A stretch of DNA of 64,000 bases from Clostridium scatologenes (GTDB taxonomy: Bacteria; Bacillota; Clostridia; Clostridiales; Clostridiaceae). Below, piece after piece: positions 34,112 to 43,102 of the stretch. The stretch spans positions 1,736,001 through 1,800,000 of the forward strand of contig NZ_CP009933.1 in assembly GCF_000968375.1 (NCBI RefSeq), written 5' to 3'. How positions within the stretch are numbered: the first letter of the stretch is position 1; every line of letters starts with the position of its first letter. A program made the translations under genes and the position numbers. Below the pieces are notes generated by a model. The model was not told the DNA's origin. It made no database searches and was given only the letters and a program-made list of their open reading frames with translations.

Positions 34112-35416
34112 TTAATCAGAAATTACAATACGTTCAGGTTTTCCAATTATAAATATATAAGATATGGCACCTATAATACCCATAATTGATATAAAGACTA
34201 ATGCTGAAGAATATGAACCAGTTCTAGCAATCAGATATCCAACTATAAGAGGTGATAACGCTCCTCCCATATTAGTTATAAAATTATAAGTAGCTCCGCA
34301 TAAACCAACTAAATTCTTTGGCATTATTTCAGAAAGCAATGCCCAGGAAACAGTTGATGCCATACCTTGTCCAAAGAAACCAATACACATAAAAATTATA
34401 ACTAACGTGATATTATTTGTATAATTACCACCTATAATCATAGCAGATAGTAATAAACCAATAATAACAGGCATTTTACGAGATATACTCATACTAAGTC
34501 CTCTTGAAAGCATCCAATCAGACCATCTTCCAGCTACAAATACACCAGCAATAGCTGCAAAATATGGTATTGCGCCATATATACCAAATTTCAATATAGC
34601 CATATGTTTTTCATTTACAAGATAAGATGGAAACCATGTCATAAAAAAGAATAGTATTGAGGCAATTGAAAATCCACCTATATACATGCCCCACAATTGT
34701 CTATTACTAAAAAGATACTTTAATTCTCTTAGGCTAATCTTTCTCTTCTCTTTTATAGTGTCGGAAAGTCCTCCCCCATTTTTAATGAGATCAAGCTCTG
34801 CCTTATTAACACCTTTTGCAGAAGCAGGATCATGATAAAAAGCAATCCAACCTATAAAACATAGAACTCCAAGTACACCAGTAGTAATAAAAATTGATCT
34901 CCATCCAAATGTTACTAAAAGCCAAGTAAGAATTGGAGTGCAAAGTGCAAGTCCTACATATTCCGAGCCAGTATAAGCCCCAATTGCCAAACCACGTTCA
35001 TGAGATGGAAACCAAGTAGTAACAATACGGTTATTTGCCGGAAAAGCTGGTGCTTCAAAAAAGCCAAGACCAATACGACAAGCTATCAAACTACTTACGC
35101 CAGAAGCAAATGCCATAACTCCTGTAACTAAGGACCAACCTAAAAGAGCAATTCCATATACTAATCTAGGTCCAAATGTGTCAAGAAACCACCCACATGG
35201 AATTTGCATACAAGTATATGCCCAACTCATAGCTGAGAATATCAATCCCATTACAGCAGGATTTAGTGCAAATTCCTTTGATATTGCTGTTGACGCTACC
35301 GATAAATTCGCCCTATCAAGATAATTTACAAATGTTATTATGCACACTAATAACAATATAAACCATCTCTTGCCAGTTGCTTTTCTTTCTTCTTTCTCCA
35401 TAATTACTTCTCTCAT
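34112..35416 (-). CDS. MFS transporter, ACS type (copy B)
   Basis: This 434-aa carrier is a close paralogue of the one at 27580-28884: the cores NYLDRANLSVAS, MQIPCGW and WFPSHERGLAIGAYTG differ only by scattered residues, and even the C-terminal IFIIGKPERIVISD matches. The start at 35416 follows GGAGG at seven bases. Gene doubling together with its neighbour dehydrogenase suggests selection for higher or differently regulated uptake. I infer a carboxylic acid substrate. Confidence 0.85.
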   Translation of the reverse strand: MREVIMEKEERKATGKRWFILLLVCIITFVNYLDRANLSVASTAISKEFALNPAVMGLIFSAMSWAYTCMQIPCGWFLDTFGPRLVYGIALLGWSLVTGVMAFASGVSSLIACRIGLGFFEAPAFPANNRIVTTWFPSHERGLAIGAYTGSEYVGLALCTPILTWLLVTFGWRSIFITTGVLGVLCFIGWIAFYHDPASAKGVNKAELDLIKNGGGLSDTIKEKRKISLRELKYLFSNRQLWGMYIGGFSIASILFFFMTWFPSYLVNEKHMAILKFGIYGAIPYFAAIAGVFVAGRWSDWMLSRGLSMSISRKMPVIIGLLLSAMIIGGNYTNNITLVIIFMCIGFFGQGMASTVSWALLSEIMPKNLVGLCGATYNFITNMGGALSPLIVGYLIARTGSYSSALVFISIMGIIGAISYIFIIGKPERIVISD

Positions 35417-35634
35417 TTTTCCCCTCCTGTATAAATTTTCATAATTTGTGTTTTCAATAATTTAAAAGTTAACATGAAATATGTAATAATATATTATTTT
35501 ATGTACGTTTTTTGCTAATTTTTTTCAACATCTAAGCAAAATCTTTGTCATATGTATAATTGATTGGGTTAATTTTAACTTTCACAATTCAAAATTTAAA
35601 ATTTTCAAAAAATTATTTTTCAAGAAATAGATGT

Positions 35635-35672
35635 AACTTAATTGCAAATATCATAATATCTGCAATTAAGTT
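35635..35672 (-). terminator. Hairpin after the transporter gene at 35711
   Basis: AACTTAATTGCA (35635-35646) pairs perfectly with TGCAATTAAGTT (35661-35672), and the loop is itself partly self-complementary. The T-run is modest on both strands, so termination may be partial. Confidence 0.6.
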
Positions 35673-35710
35673 TTATTTAATATGTTCTATTCTATTTTTC
35701 TAATATATTT

Positions 35711-36913
35711 TTATTGTTCTACTGCATGTTTTGCATATTGTCTATTTACATATAAAGCTAGTATTACACCAATAATAGTAATTACTGCATTAAATAAAAC
35801 TACATATTTTGGTCCATCTGTACCACCAGATCTTGTTATAGCACCAGCAGCATTTAAAATAACATAGTTTGCCACACTAGATGAAATCATAACTATGGAA
35901 GTAATCTTACCTTTATTTGCTGGGAACATTGAGTTTGCTGTAGATACAGCTAACTGAAGCACTCCACCTGCTGCTGTAAATCCAATTACAAATCCACCTA
36001 TTAAACAAATCGTTGGTGTCTGTACAAAGTATATGATCAAAAGCATTATTGTTGAAAGCAAAGGATAAAGAACTAGTACTTTAACTGGTTTAAGGAATTT
36101 CTTTACTAAAGCTGCTGTTAAAAGTACTGCTACCATTGATCCCATTGCATAATATGATTGAATTTGAGCTGGTTTAGCAAGCCCATATAATTTTCCTAAT
36201 TCTTGATTACAGTTTAACCATAATTGGAATGTAGATGTACATGTAAAACCAATAAGAATAACTGCAATACTAGTTGGTGTAAATTTCATCTTTTCTTCCT
36301 TAGGTTTATCACTCTTAGCACTAGTATTCATTGGAGGGAAAGGCATAAATGCAATTAAGATACCATCTATAGCAAGTAAAATACCTGTCACAATGAAAAT
36401 AGTTTTATAAGTCATGTGATTTGCTGAAACAATACCTATCATAAATGGAAGTAAAAATTGAGATATAGATATAGAGAATTTAGTAAACATGTTAGCAACA
36501 TCACCAGAATTTACAAAGATCTCTAAACATGATGGAGTAACACATGTATCTAAAAATGAGTTAGCAGCACCACCAATTAGTGCAAATATATAAGCAACAT
36601 ACATATTTGGTGCTAATATAAGTCCAAAGAAATAACATACATAAAGTACTATACCAATTAATCCTGAAACTCTTCTTCCAAACTTATCTGAAATAGGTCC
36701 TGAAAATGGATATCCAATAAGACGACCTAGTCCAAGTGCAGCGATAACAGCAAGTACTATACTTACATCAACACTACCATTAGATAAGACATGTCCTCCC
36801 CAAGCAGTAGCAAAATCCTTTTTATATTGTCCTAAAATTGATACTCCAATACCATGTACAAAATAGGTGAAATATAATGCTAAGGCCGTTGGATAATATT
36901 TTTTATTATTCAT
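35711..36913 (-). CDS. MFS transporter, 400 aa
   Basis: This transporter has about twelve membrane segments and begins YYPTALALYFTYFVHGIGVS. The loop between segments 2 and 3 is GYPFSGPISDKFGRRVSGLI, a classical MFS motif A. It is not of the same subfamily as the ACS-type carriers nearby; similarity is nearer to the metabolite:H+ symporters and sugar-acid carriers. It directly precedes an aroE-type dehydrogenase (upstream on the strand), with which it is probably cotranscribed. Uptake of quinate or shikimate is an inference. Confidence 0.8.
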   Translation of the reverse strand: MNNKKYYPTALALYFTYFVHGIGVSILGQYKKDFATAWGGHVLSNGSVDVSIVLAVIAALGLGRLIGYPFSGPISDKFGRRVSGLIGIVLYVCYFFGLILAPNMYVAYIFALIGGAANSFLDTCVTPSCLEIFVNSGDVANMFTKFSISISQFLLPFMIGIVSANHMTYKTIFIVTGILLAIDGILIAFMPFPPMNTSAKSDKPKEEKMKFTPTSIAVILIGFTCTSTFQLWLNCNQELGKLYGLAKPAQIQSYYAMGSMVAVLLTAALVKKFLKPVKVLVLYPLLSTIMLLIIYFVQTPTICLIGGFVIGFTAAGGVLQLAVSTANSMFPANKGKITSIVMISSSVANYVILNAAGAITRSGGTDGPKYVVLFNAVITIIGVILALYVNRQYAKHAVEQ

Positions 36914-37057
36914 TTTTTTCTCCTCTCATTCTTCATCTAAAAGTTTTATTAATTAAAATTATATTTTTATACATTAATATTCCGTCTGCAATTTGTTATT
37001 AATTTATTAATTTTTATATACTTTTTTTGTTAATTTATTAACTTTTCTGTTTTAATA

Positions 37058-37087
37058 ATTAGGTTGGATTTAAAAATCCAACCTAAT
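37058..37087 (-). terminator. Hairpin after dehydrogenase copy 2
   Basis: ATTAGGTTGGATTT and its complement pair around a short A-rich loop. The word TTGGATTTT is shared with the terminator at 29113-29138 of dehydrogenase copy 1. It lies between the transporter at 35711 and the dehydrogenase at 37108, so it may be a partial terminator. Confidence 0.7.
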
Positions 37088-37107
37088 TGGATACTAAATG
37101 TTAGCCA

Positions 37108-37977
37108 TTACTTAAAGTATAATTCCTTAACTTCTTTTGCTGGCATTTCTAATCCAGTATATAACTTAAAGGCTTCTGCTCCTTGCCATAATAACATTCC
37201 TGTACCATCTACTGTCTTACATCCAGCAGCTTCAGCATCTTTTAAAAACTTTGTTTGTTTTGGATTATATACTGTATCTGACACAACTAAATCTTTTCTA
37301 AAAACTGAATTATCTTTTATTGGAGATTCATCTTCATGAGGGTGCATTCCTACTTTTGTTGCATTTACTAAAATATTAGAAGATGCAATTTTTTCTCTAA
37401 GTTTTTGTCTATCTTCTAAGTCATACAACTCTACAACACACTGTGGCACTTCTTGCTTTAATTTTTCAATAGTTTCTTCAGCTCTTTTATAGAAATCATC
37501 CTTTATATTAAATATGGAAATTTCCTTAGCTCCATCTAAAGCACATTGTACTTGAATAGCTGTTGCAGCACCACCTGCACCAATAATAGTTATATTTTTA
37601 CCTTTTACCTCTACTCCATTTTCATTTAAGCTGCGCACAAATCCAACACCATCTGTAATATTTCCAGTTAATTTACCATTGTTATTGACAATAGTATTTA
37701 CTGCTCCTACTATACGAGCAGCTGGAGATAGCTCATCCATATATTTAACTACTTCACTCTTACATGGCATTGTGACATTTGACCCTTTAATATTCAAAGT
37801 CTTAATAGCTGCAATAGCATCAGGAACTTTTTCTAAAGAAATGTCAAAGGCTAAATATGCAGAATCTATTCCTGTTTTTTGAAAGCTGTAATTGTACATA
37901 GCAGGAGATCCTGAATGTCCTACTGGTGTACCTATTAAACTATATAAAGCTGTTGTTCCTGAAATTCTTTTTTCCAT
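37108..37977 (-). CDS. Shikimate/quinate dehydrogenase paralogue (copy 2)
   Basis: This 289-aa AroE-family enzyme has the substrate loop GHSGSPAMYNYSF, the catalytic lysine segment TMPCKSEVVKYMD and the nucleotide motif IIGAGGAATA. It is more distant from copies 1 and 3 than they are from each other, so it probably handles a different substrate or cofactor. The context (flavin enoate reductase, TIM-barrel enzyme, transporter on the same strand) indicates a catabolic function. The ribosome binding site is AGGGGG. Confidence 0.86.
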   Translation of the reverse strand: MEKRISGTTALYSLIGTPVGHSGSPAMYNYSFQKTGIDSAYLAFDISLEKVPDAIAAIKTLNIKGSNVTMPCKSEVVKYMDELSPAARIVGAVNTIVNNNGKLTGNITDGVGFVRSLNENGVEVKGKNITIIGAGGAATAIQVQCALDGAKEISIFNIKDDFYKRAEETIEKLKQEVPQCVVELYDLEDRQKLREKIASSNILVNATKVGMHPHEDESPIKDNSVFRKDLVVSDTVYNPKQTKFLKDAEAAGCKTVDGTGMLLWQGAEAFKLYTGLEMPAKEVKELYFK

Positions 37978-38014
37978 AATGTAAGCCCCCTAAAATTGTT
38001 ATATTGCTATATCA

Positions 38015-39937
38015 TTATATTTGTAATGCTGCATCTAGCGCTTCTTTTGTTGCATCTAATGCTCTACGTGCTCTTGTTGCATCTCCAATAACATAAGTTT
38101 CTTTTACAACTTTTTTAACTTCTTCACTTAATGGATCATAGTTACGTGATCCCATAGCAAGAACTACTGAATCAAAACCATGAGCACTTTGTCCTACTCC
38201 ATCTGCAAGTGTATAATCTACGCCGTCTTCAAAGAATTTTGCAACTTTTGCTCCTGTAATAGTTTTAATTTTATATTCATCAAAATCTTTCATTAAATAT
38301 TTGCGGTGTTCTGATATTACATCAGCTCCTACTTCATCACGAAGTTCTACAACAGTAACATCATGTCCAAGTTCTCCTAAGAAAGCAGCTGTTTCACATC
38401 CAACCATACCGCCTCCTACAACAAGAACTTTTTTTCCACAAACTTCTTTTCCATCAAGAAGATCAACTGCATGGATCAATCCAGACTCATTGATTCCTGG
38501 TATAGGAAGTACAAGTGGTGTTGCTCCTGTAGCTAAAATTACTGCATCAGGTTTTTCTTGTGATATTATTTCAGGAGTTACCTTTGTATTCATATGGATT
38601 TCCACGCCATATTTGTTACATTTATTGATATAACTGCGTACCATATTTGTAATGTCGCCTTTTCCTGGAGGATAAGCTGCTAAACGCATTTGTCCACCAA
38701 GTGTATCAGTTGCTTCAAACAATATTACATCATGGCCTCTCTTAGCACATACCCATGCTGCAAGCATGCCACCAACTCCGCCTCCAACAACTACTACTTT
38801 TTTACTAGTATCTGCTTGTTTTAACTCATCTTCTCTTCCAAGTAGTGGATTAACAAGACAAGTAATTGGATTTCCTTGATACATGTTGCAAACACATCCT
38901 TGTAAACAAGCAATACATGGAGTTAATTCATCCAAGCATCCAGCTGCAGCCTTATTAGGTGTTTCTGGATCAGCTAAGCTTTGACGTCCAAAGGCTACTA
39001 AATCACATCTTCCTTCACGAACTAATATTTCTGCATAATGTGGTTCTGTAAAACGTCCTACAACAATAACAGGAATATTTACTGCTCTTTTTATTTCTGT
39101 AACTAATTCAGCATTAAAGCCGCCATGTATAACTGTAGGTGCCCACATATATTCATCTTTAAGATGTACAGCACGTGAAACATGAAGTCCATCAATACCA
39201 CACTCTTCTAAATAAGCAGCAATTACTGCACTATCGTGAACATCTAATCCACCTGCAACTTCATCACTAGAATTTATACGGCATATAATAGCTATAGAAT
39301 GTCCAACTTTTTTTCGAATATTTTCAATAACTAAACGAGGAAGTCTCATTCTATTTTCAAAGCATCCTCCAAATTCATCTACACGTTTGTTTGTTCTTGG
39401 AGATAGGAAACTACTAATTAGATATCCATGTGCACAGTGTACTTCTACTGCATCAGCTCCAGCTTTCTTCGCACGTACTGCTGCATCACCATATGCTTCA
39501 ATTAATTCATAAATTTCTTCAGTAGTCATTGCTTCAGGTATATTACGACCTAATGCTGATGGTATTGCTGACGCAGATTTTAATGGATATCCAGCAACTT
39601 TTGCATTACCTTCAGGTCCTGCATGTTGAAGCTGAATAGATATTTTAGCACCATTTTCATGACAAGCGTCAATGACACGTTTAAAGCTTTCTACTGTACT
39701 ATCATCAAATAAGCAAGGTTTTCTAGGACCTCCCTTAGCTTCTTTATGCACAACTGTAGCTTCAAAAGTTATTAATCCAAAACCACCTTGAGCACGTTTA
39801 CTATAATAGGCCAATGATTTATCACTCATAGTTCCATCTGTATTTGCAAAATTGTTTCCCATAGGTGAAACAACAAAACGATTTGGAACTGTCATTGGAC
39901 CAATTTTTATCGGAGCAAACATGGATTTAAACATCAT
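38015..39937 (-). CDS. Fe-S flavin oxidoreductase of the enoate/dienoyl-CoA reductase family (A)
   Basis: This 640-aa protein has an N-terminal old-yellow-enzyme TIM barrel (to about 335; active-site region HCAHGYLISSFLSP, phosphate loop GRFTEPHYAE), a 4Fe-4S motif (CIACLQGC then Cys 11 residues after the third), an FAD domain (VVVGGGVGGMLAAW) and an NAD(P) domain (VLVVGGGMVGCETAA). It is the layout of 2-enoate reductase, 2,4-dienoyl-CoA reductase and bile-acid BaiH/BaiCD. It would reduce a conjugated C=C bond. I prefer the ATG at 39937, since GGATGAG is spaced for it. Many Arg codons are CGT, unlike the AGA-rich eut genes, a hint of transfer. Confidence 0.85.
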   Translation of the reverse strand: MMFKSMFAPIKIGPMTVPNRFVVSPMGNNFANTDGTMSDKSLAYYSKRAQGGFGLITFEATVVHKEAKGGPRKPCLFDDSTVESFKRVIDACHENGAKISIQLQHAGPEGNAKVAGYPLKSASAIPSALGRNIPEAMTTEEIYELIEAYGDAAVRAKKAGADAVEVHCAHGYLISSFLSPRTNKRVDEFGGCFENRMRLPRLVIENIRKKVGHSIAIICRINSSDEVAGGLDVHDSAVIAAYLEECGIDGLHVSRAVHLKDEYMWAPTVIHGGFNAELVTEIKRAVNIPVIVVGRFTEPHYAEILVREGRCDLVAFGRQSLADPETPNKAAAGCLDELTPCIACLQGCVCNMYQGNPITCLVNPLLGREDELKQADTSKKVVVVGGGVGGMLAAWVCAKRGHDVILFEATDTLGGQMRLAAYPPGKGDITNMVRSYINKCNKYGVEIHMNTKVTPEIISQEKPDAVILATGATPLVLPIPGINESGLIHAVDLLDGKEVCGKKVLVVGGGMVGCETAAFLGELGHDVTVVELRDEVGADVISEHRKYLMKDFDEYKIKTITGAKVAKFFEDGVDYTLADGVGQSAHGFDSVVLAMGSRNYDPLSEEVKKVVKETYVIGDATRARRALDATKEALDAALQI

Positions 39938-39990
39938 AAAAAATCTCATCCTTTCATTTTTTGAAATCCATTAAAATTTATAATATATTA

Positions 39991-40845
39991 CTATTTTGCA
40001 TTTGGAGAAACTTCTGGCCAAGCTTTATCTAATACTTTTATAGTATTGTCATATGTGTGCTTAGCTGCTTCAGCAACACCTTTTTCTAAAATAGCATCAC
40101 TTATTACTTCAACACCAATACATGCAGGTTTTATACCTTTTTCTTTAATCATTTGAACAAAACCTTCTGTCACATTAATTCCAGTGCCTGGTGCAAGTCT
40201 GTCATGCATTGATTCATCTCTTAATATAGATTTTGCATAAGGTCTTTCATAAACATCATTGATCTGGATGGATACAATTTTATCAGCTGGTATACCTTCT
40301 AATAATTTAATATCATTTTCCTGATTTGCTCTTGCCCAATGCCATGTATCTAATATAAGTTTAGCATTGTCGCAGCCAGAAGCTTTAACTACTGCCCAAC
40401 CTTTTTTAATATCTTGAACACCACTGTATGGCATAGGTTCTAAACCAATAACATACTTACCAGCTCTTTGACATAATTCTTTTAACTTTTGTGCAGTATG
40501 TTCAACACTATAATCTTCCATTAATCCAATATTTATGTGGTTAACACCAAATAATTCACACATATGGAAACACATTTGTTCTTTATATTTTTCTTCATAA
40601 GAACGATTATCTTCAGCCCAAAGTGTAATATATTCAACTTCAGTAACCTTCATATCATATTTTTTAAGAATATCAAGTATATCAGCATCAAATAAACCTT
40701 CATTTAATGCATCTACATATGTTTCAGCACGAAGACCTATTCCTTCATAACCTGCTTCTTTTGCTGCTTTAACTCTTTCTTCAAATTTACATTGATCTCC
40801 TAATGTCCATGAACTAACTGTAATTGGTGGGCATTGATTTTTCAT
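39991..40845 (-). CDS. TIM-barrel sugar isomerase/epimerase-like enzyme (possible 3-dehydroshikimate dehydratase)
   Basis: This 284-aa protein belongs to the xylose-isomerase-like TIM-barrel (AP endonuclease 2) superfamily. Candidate metal ligands lie in GLEPMPYSGV, LILDTWHWARAN, VSIQINDV and CIGVEVISD. The family includes sugar epimerases, inosose dehydratase and the AsbF/QuiC-type 3-dehydroshikimate dehydratases, and the last fits the neighbours (dehydrogenases and an enoate reductase). The fit is by context; residues do not decide it. The start at 40845 follows GAAAGGGG. It is the first gene of the operon that is divergent from the LysR gene at 41127. Confidence 0.75.
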   Translation of the reverse strand: MKNQCPPITVSSWTLGDQCKFEERVKAAKEAGYEGIGLRAETYVDALNEGLFDADILDILKKYDMKVTEVEYITLWAEDNRSYEEKYKEQMCFHMCELFGVNHINIGLMEDYSVEHTAQKLKELCQRAGKYVIGLEPMPYSGVQDIKKGWAVVKASGCDNAKLILDTWHWARANQENDIKLLEGIPADKIVSIQINDVYERPYAKSILRDESMHDRLAPGTGINVTEGFVQMIKEKGIKPACIGVEVISDAILEKGVAEAAKHTYDNTIKVLDKAWPEVSPNAK

Positions 40846-40969
40846 GATATTATCCCCTTTCAAATGAAAAATTGTTATTAATTTAGCTTAGTTTTTAATT
40901 TATGTATTGAAGTATTTAATAAATTAATCAAGTTAGTTTCTACCGGTAGTTTCCTATTAAAATAGGCCT

Positions 40970-41060
40970 AATTTCAATTAAGTAATCGATTTAATTGAAA
41001 TTTATAAACTCATTATATTATATAAATTTTCATAAAACAAATTGATAATTTCCTATCAAT
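40970..41060. promoter_or_regulatory. Operator-like palindromes in the LysR/TIM-barrel divergent region
   Basis: The gap holds AATTTCAATTAA (40970-40981) against its complement (40991-41002), CCTATTAAAATAGG (40953-40966) just outside, and ATTGATA/TATCAAT (41041-41060), a T-N11-A type LysR box. TATAAT at 41087-41092 is the probable -10 of the LysR gene. Such stacked palindromes are expected for autoregulation and activation by a LysR protein. Confidence 0.6.
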
Positions 41061-41126
41061 TCATAGATTTTATGTATAGTTTATGTTATAATTGTGCCAA
41101 TAATATTTTGAAAGCGAGGCATGAAA

Positions 41127-42011
41127 TTGAATTTATATCATTTACGCTATTTCGTAACTCTAGCACACTTAGAACATTACACAAGAGCTGCTGAGAAATT
41201 AATGATTACTCAGCCAAGCTTGAGCCATGCAATATCCTTATTAGAAAATGAACTAGGCATCTCTTTATTTGAAAAAGACGGTAGAAACATTGTACTTACC
41301 AAATATGGAAAAGTATTTTTAAATAATGTAGAAAAATCCTTAGAAATTCTTGATTCTAGTGTTAAAACTTTAAAACTTATTGGCAGTGGTGAAGGTAAAA
41401 TTCAGCTAGCCTTTCTTCGCACATTAGGAACGGATTTCGTACCAGATATTACTCGAAAATTTCTAGAAACTCATAGTGAAAAATCAATAGAATTTAATTT
41501 CAACACTATAGCAACTTCTGTTGATATTATCCAAGGTCTCAAGGAGAGAAAATACGACATTGCTTTCTGCTCGAAAATCGGTAAAGAACAAGGTATAGAA
41601 TTTATACCAGTTGCTAACCAAGAGCTAGTACTAATTGTTCCTACTGACCATCCACTTGCAGATAAAAATTCAATTGATTTAATTGATACAATCCCGTACC
41701 CTCAAATTTTTTTTACAAGCAAAAGTGGACTTAGACCTATAGTTGATGATTTGTTTACACAAATCGGTAAAGAACCCAAAATTGTTTATGAAGTTGAAGA
41801 AGATCAAGTAATTGCTGGACTTGTTGCTAAAAATTTTGGCATTGCAGTTTGTCCTAACATGCCTATTTTGAATTCCATGGATTTGAAAGTAATTAAAATT
41901 TCAAGTCCAAATTTTGAAAGACTATTTTATTTAGCAATGTTGAAAGATGCTTACCTTGCACCAGTTGTTCATGAATTTAAAAATTTTGTTATAGAAAATA
42001 CTGAAATATAA
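41127..42011 (+). CDS. LysR-family transcriptional regulator
   Basis: This 294-aa regulator has an N-terminal winged helix (residues 1-60: YHLRYFVTLAHLEHYTRAAE, LMITQPSLSHAISLLENELG) and a ligand-binding domain with QLAFLRTLG and DIAFCSKIG. I favour the TTG at 41127 over the ATG at 41121: GAGG is seven bases from the TTG but only one from the ATG, and the protein then begins MNLYHLRYF like the other two LysR proteins in this island. It is divergent from the TIM-barrel/flavoenzyme/dehydrogenase operon and is likely its activator. Confidence 0.88.
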   Translation: MNLYHLRYFVTLAHLEHYTRAAEKLMITQPSLSHAISLLENELGISLFEKDGRNIVLTKYGKVFLNNVEKSLEILDSSVKTLKLIGSGEGKIQLAFLRTLGTDFVPDITRKFLETHSEKSIEFNFNTIATSVDIIQGLKERKYDIAFCSKIGKEQGIEFIPVANQELVLIVPTDHPLADKNSIDLIDTIPYPQIFFTSKSGLRPIVDDLFTQIGKEPKIVYEVEEDQVIAGLVAKNFGIAVCPNMPILNSMDLKVIKISSPNFERLFYLAMLKDAYLAPVVHEFKNFVIENTEI

Positions 42012-42047
42012 AGTTTAGTTGTATTATATGTATACAAAATCTTATTT

Positions 42048-42101
42048 CAGAGGACAATTGACAAAGATCATCCTTCATTGTCATCTGTCAATTGTCCTCT
42101 G
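42048..42101. repeat. 16-bp inverted repeat between the LysR and dehydrogenase genes
   Basis: CAGAGGACAATTGACA (42048-42063) pairs perfectly with 42086-42101, and the word CCTCTG follows once more at 42103-42108. It lies where two convergent transcripts meet, so it can serve as a bidirectional terminator. The repeated CAGAGGACA words look more like a dispersed intergenic repeat than a simple terminator. Confidence 0.65.
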
Positions 42102-42172
42102 TCCTCTGAAAAAGTTGTGTCGCATTATCCTCATATTAAATCTAAGTTTTGTATATATCAAAATTGAATTAA

Positions 42173-43045
42173 TTAATATTTAATGTTTAATACTTTTTTC
42201 ATGTGTTCTATAGGCATTTCTTTTCCAGTCCATAGTTTGAAAGCTGCTGCTCCTTGGAATAACATCATTCCAAAACCATTCATTGTTTTACAGCCTACTT
42301 CTTTTGCCATTTTTAACAATGCTGTTTCTGCAGGTGCATAAACTGTGTCTGTTACAATTAAATCTGGTCTTAAGAAGCTTGGATCTGGAATATAAGTTTG
42401 ACCTTCTAAAGGTTTCATTCCAACACCAGTTGCATTAGCAAATAAATAGCTATCTGCAATTTCCTCTTTTAATTTTGCAAGATCATCTAAATCATATAAA
42501 GTTGCTTTACAGTTAGTTTTTTCATTAATATCTTTTACTGTTTTCTTTCCTCTTTCGAAGAATTCATCCTTACGGTTAAATATTGATATTTCTTTCACTC
42601 CATCTAAAGCTGCTTGTATTTCTATTGCTGTAGCTGCTCCACCTGCTCCTGCTATTGTTATTTTCTTACCAATAACATCAATTCCAGCATCTTTTAATGA
42701 TTGCATATAACCAATACCATCTGTGATGTGTCCAGTTAAAACACCATTATCATTTACAATTGTATTAACTGCACCGCAAAGTTCTGCTGCTTCTGATAAC
42801 TTGTCAAGATACTTATGTACCACTGTTTTATTTGGCATTGATACATTTGATCCACGAACTTTCATTGCTCTGAAGCCTTTTATGGTATCCTCTAATTGTT
42901 CATTACCTACTTCAAATGCAAGATAAGCATAATCCAAACCTAATTTTGCAAATGCTTCGTTGTGCATTGCTGGTGAACTTGAATGTCTAATTGGGTATGC
43001 TATTAATCCTATAAGTTCTGTGTGCCCTGTAATTCTTTCTGCCAT
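42173..43045 (-). CDS. Shikimate/quinate dehydrogenase paralogue (copy 3)
   Basis: This 290-aa AroE-family protein is nearly identical to copy 1 at 29219-30091: the first 49 residues are the same and later differences are scattered (for example IAGAGGAATA in place of IVGAGGAATA). The same catalytic segments are present. It lies 57 bases downstream of aroD and is evidently cotranscribed with it, which supports a dehydroquinate/dehydroshikimate pathway. The pair arose by a recent duplication that included part of the upstream regulatory region. Confidence 0.9.
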   Translation of the reverse strand: MAERITGHTELIGLIAYPIRHSSSPAMHNEAFAKLGLDYAYLAFEVGNEQLEDTIKGFRAMKVRGSNVSMPNKTVVHKYLDKLSEAAELCGAVNTIVNDNGVLTGHITDGIGYMQSLKDAGIDVIGKKITIAGAGGAATAIEIQAALDGVKEISIFNRKDEFFERGKKTVKDINEKTNCKATLYDLDDLAKLKEEIADSYLFANATGVGMKPLEGQTYIPDPSFLRPDLIVTDTVYAPAETALLKMAKEVGCKTMNGFGMMLFQGAAAFKLWTGKEMPIEHMKKVLNIKY

Positions 43046-43102
43046 AATAATCGTCTCCTTTATATTTAATTTATATTTTTATATAGTTTTTTATTATAAT
43101 AA

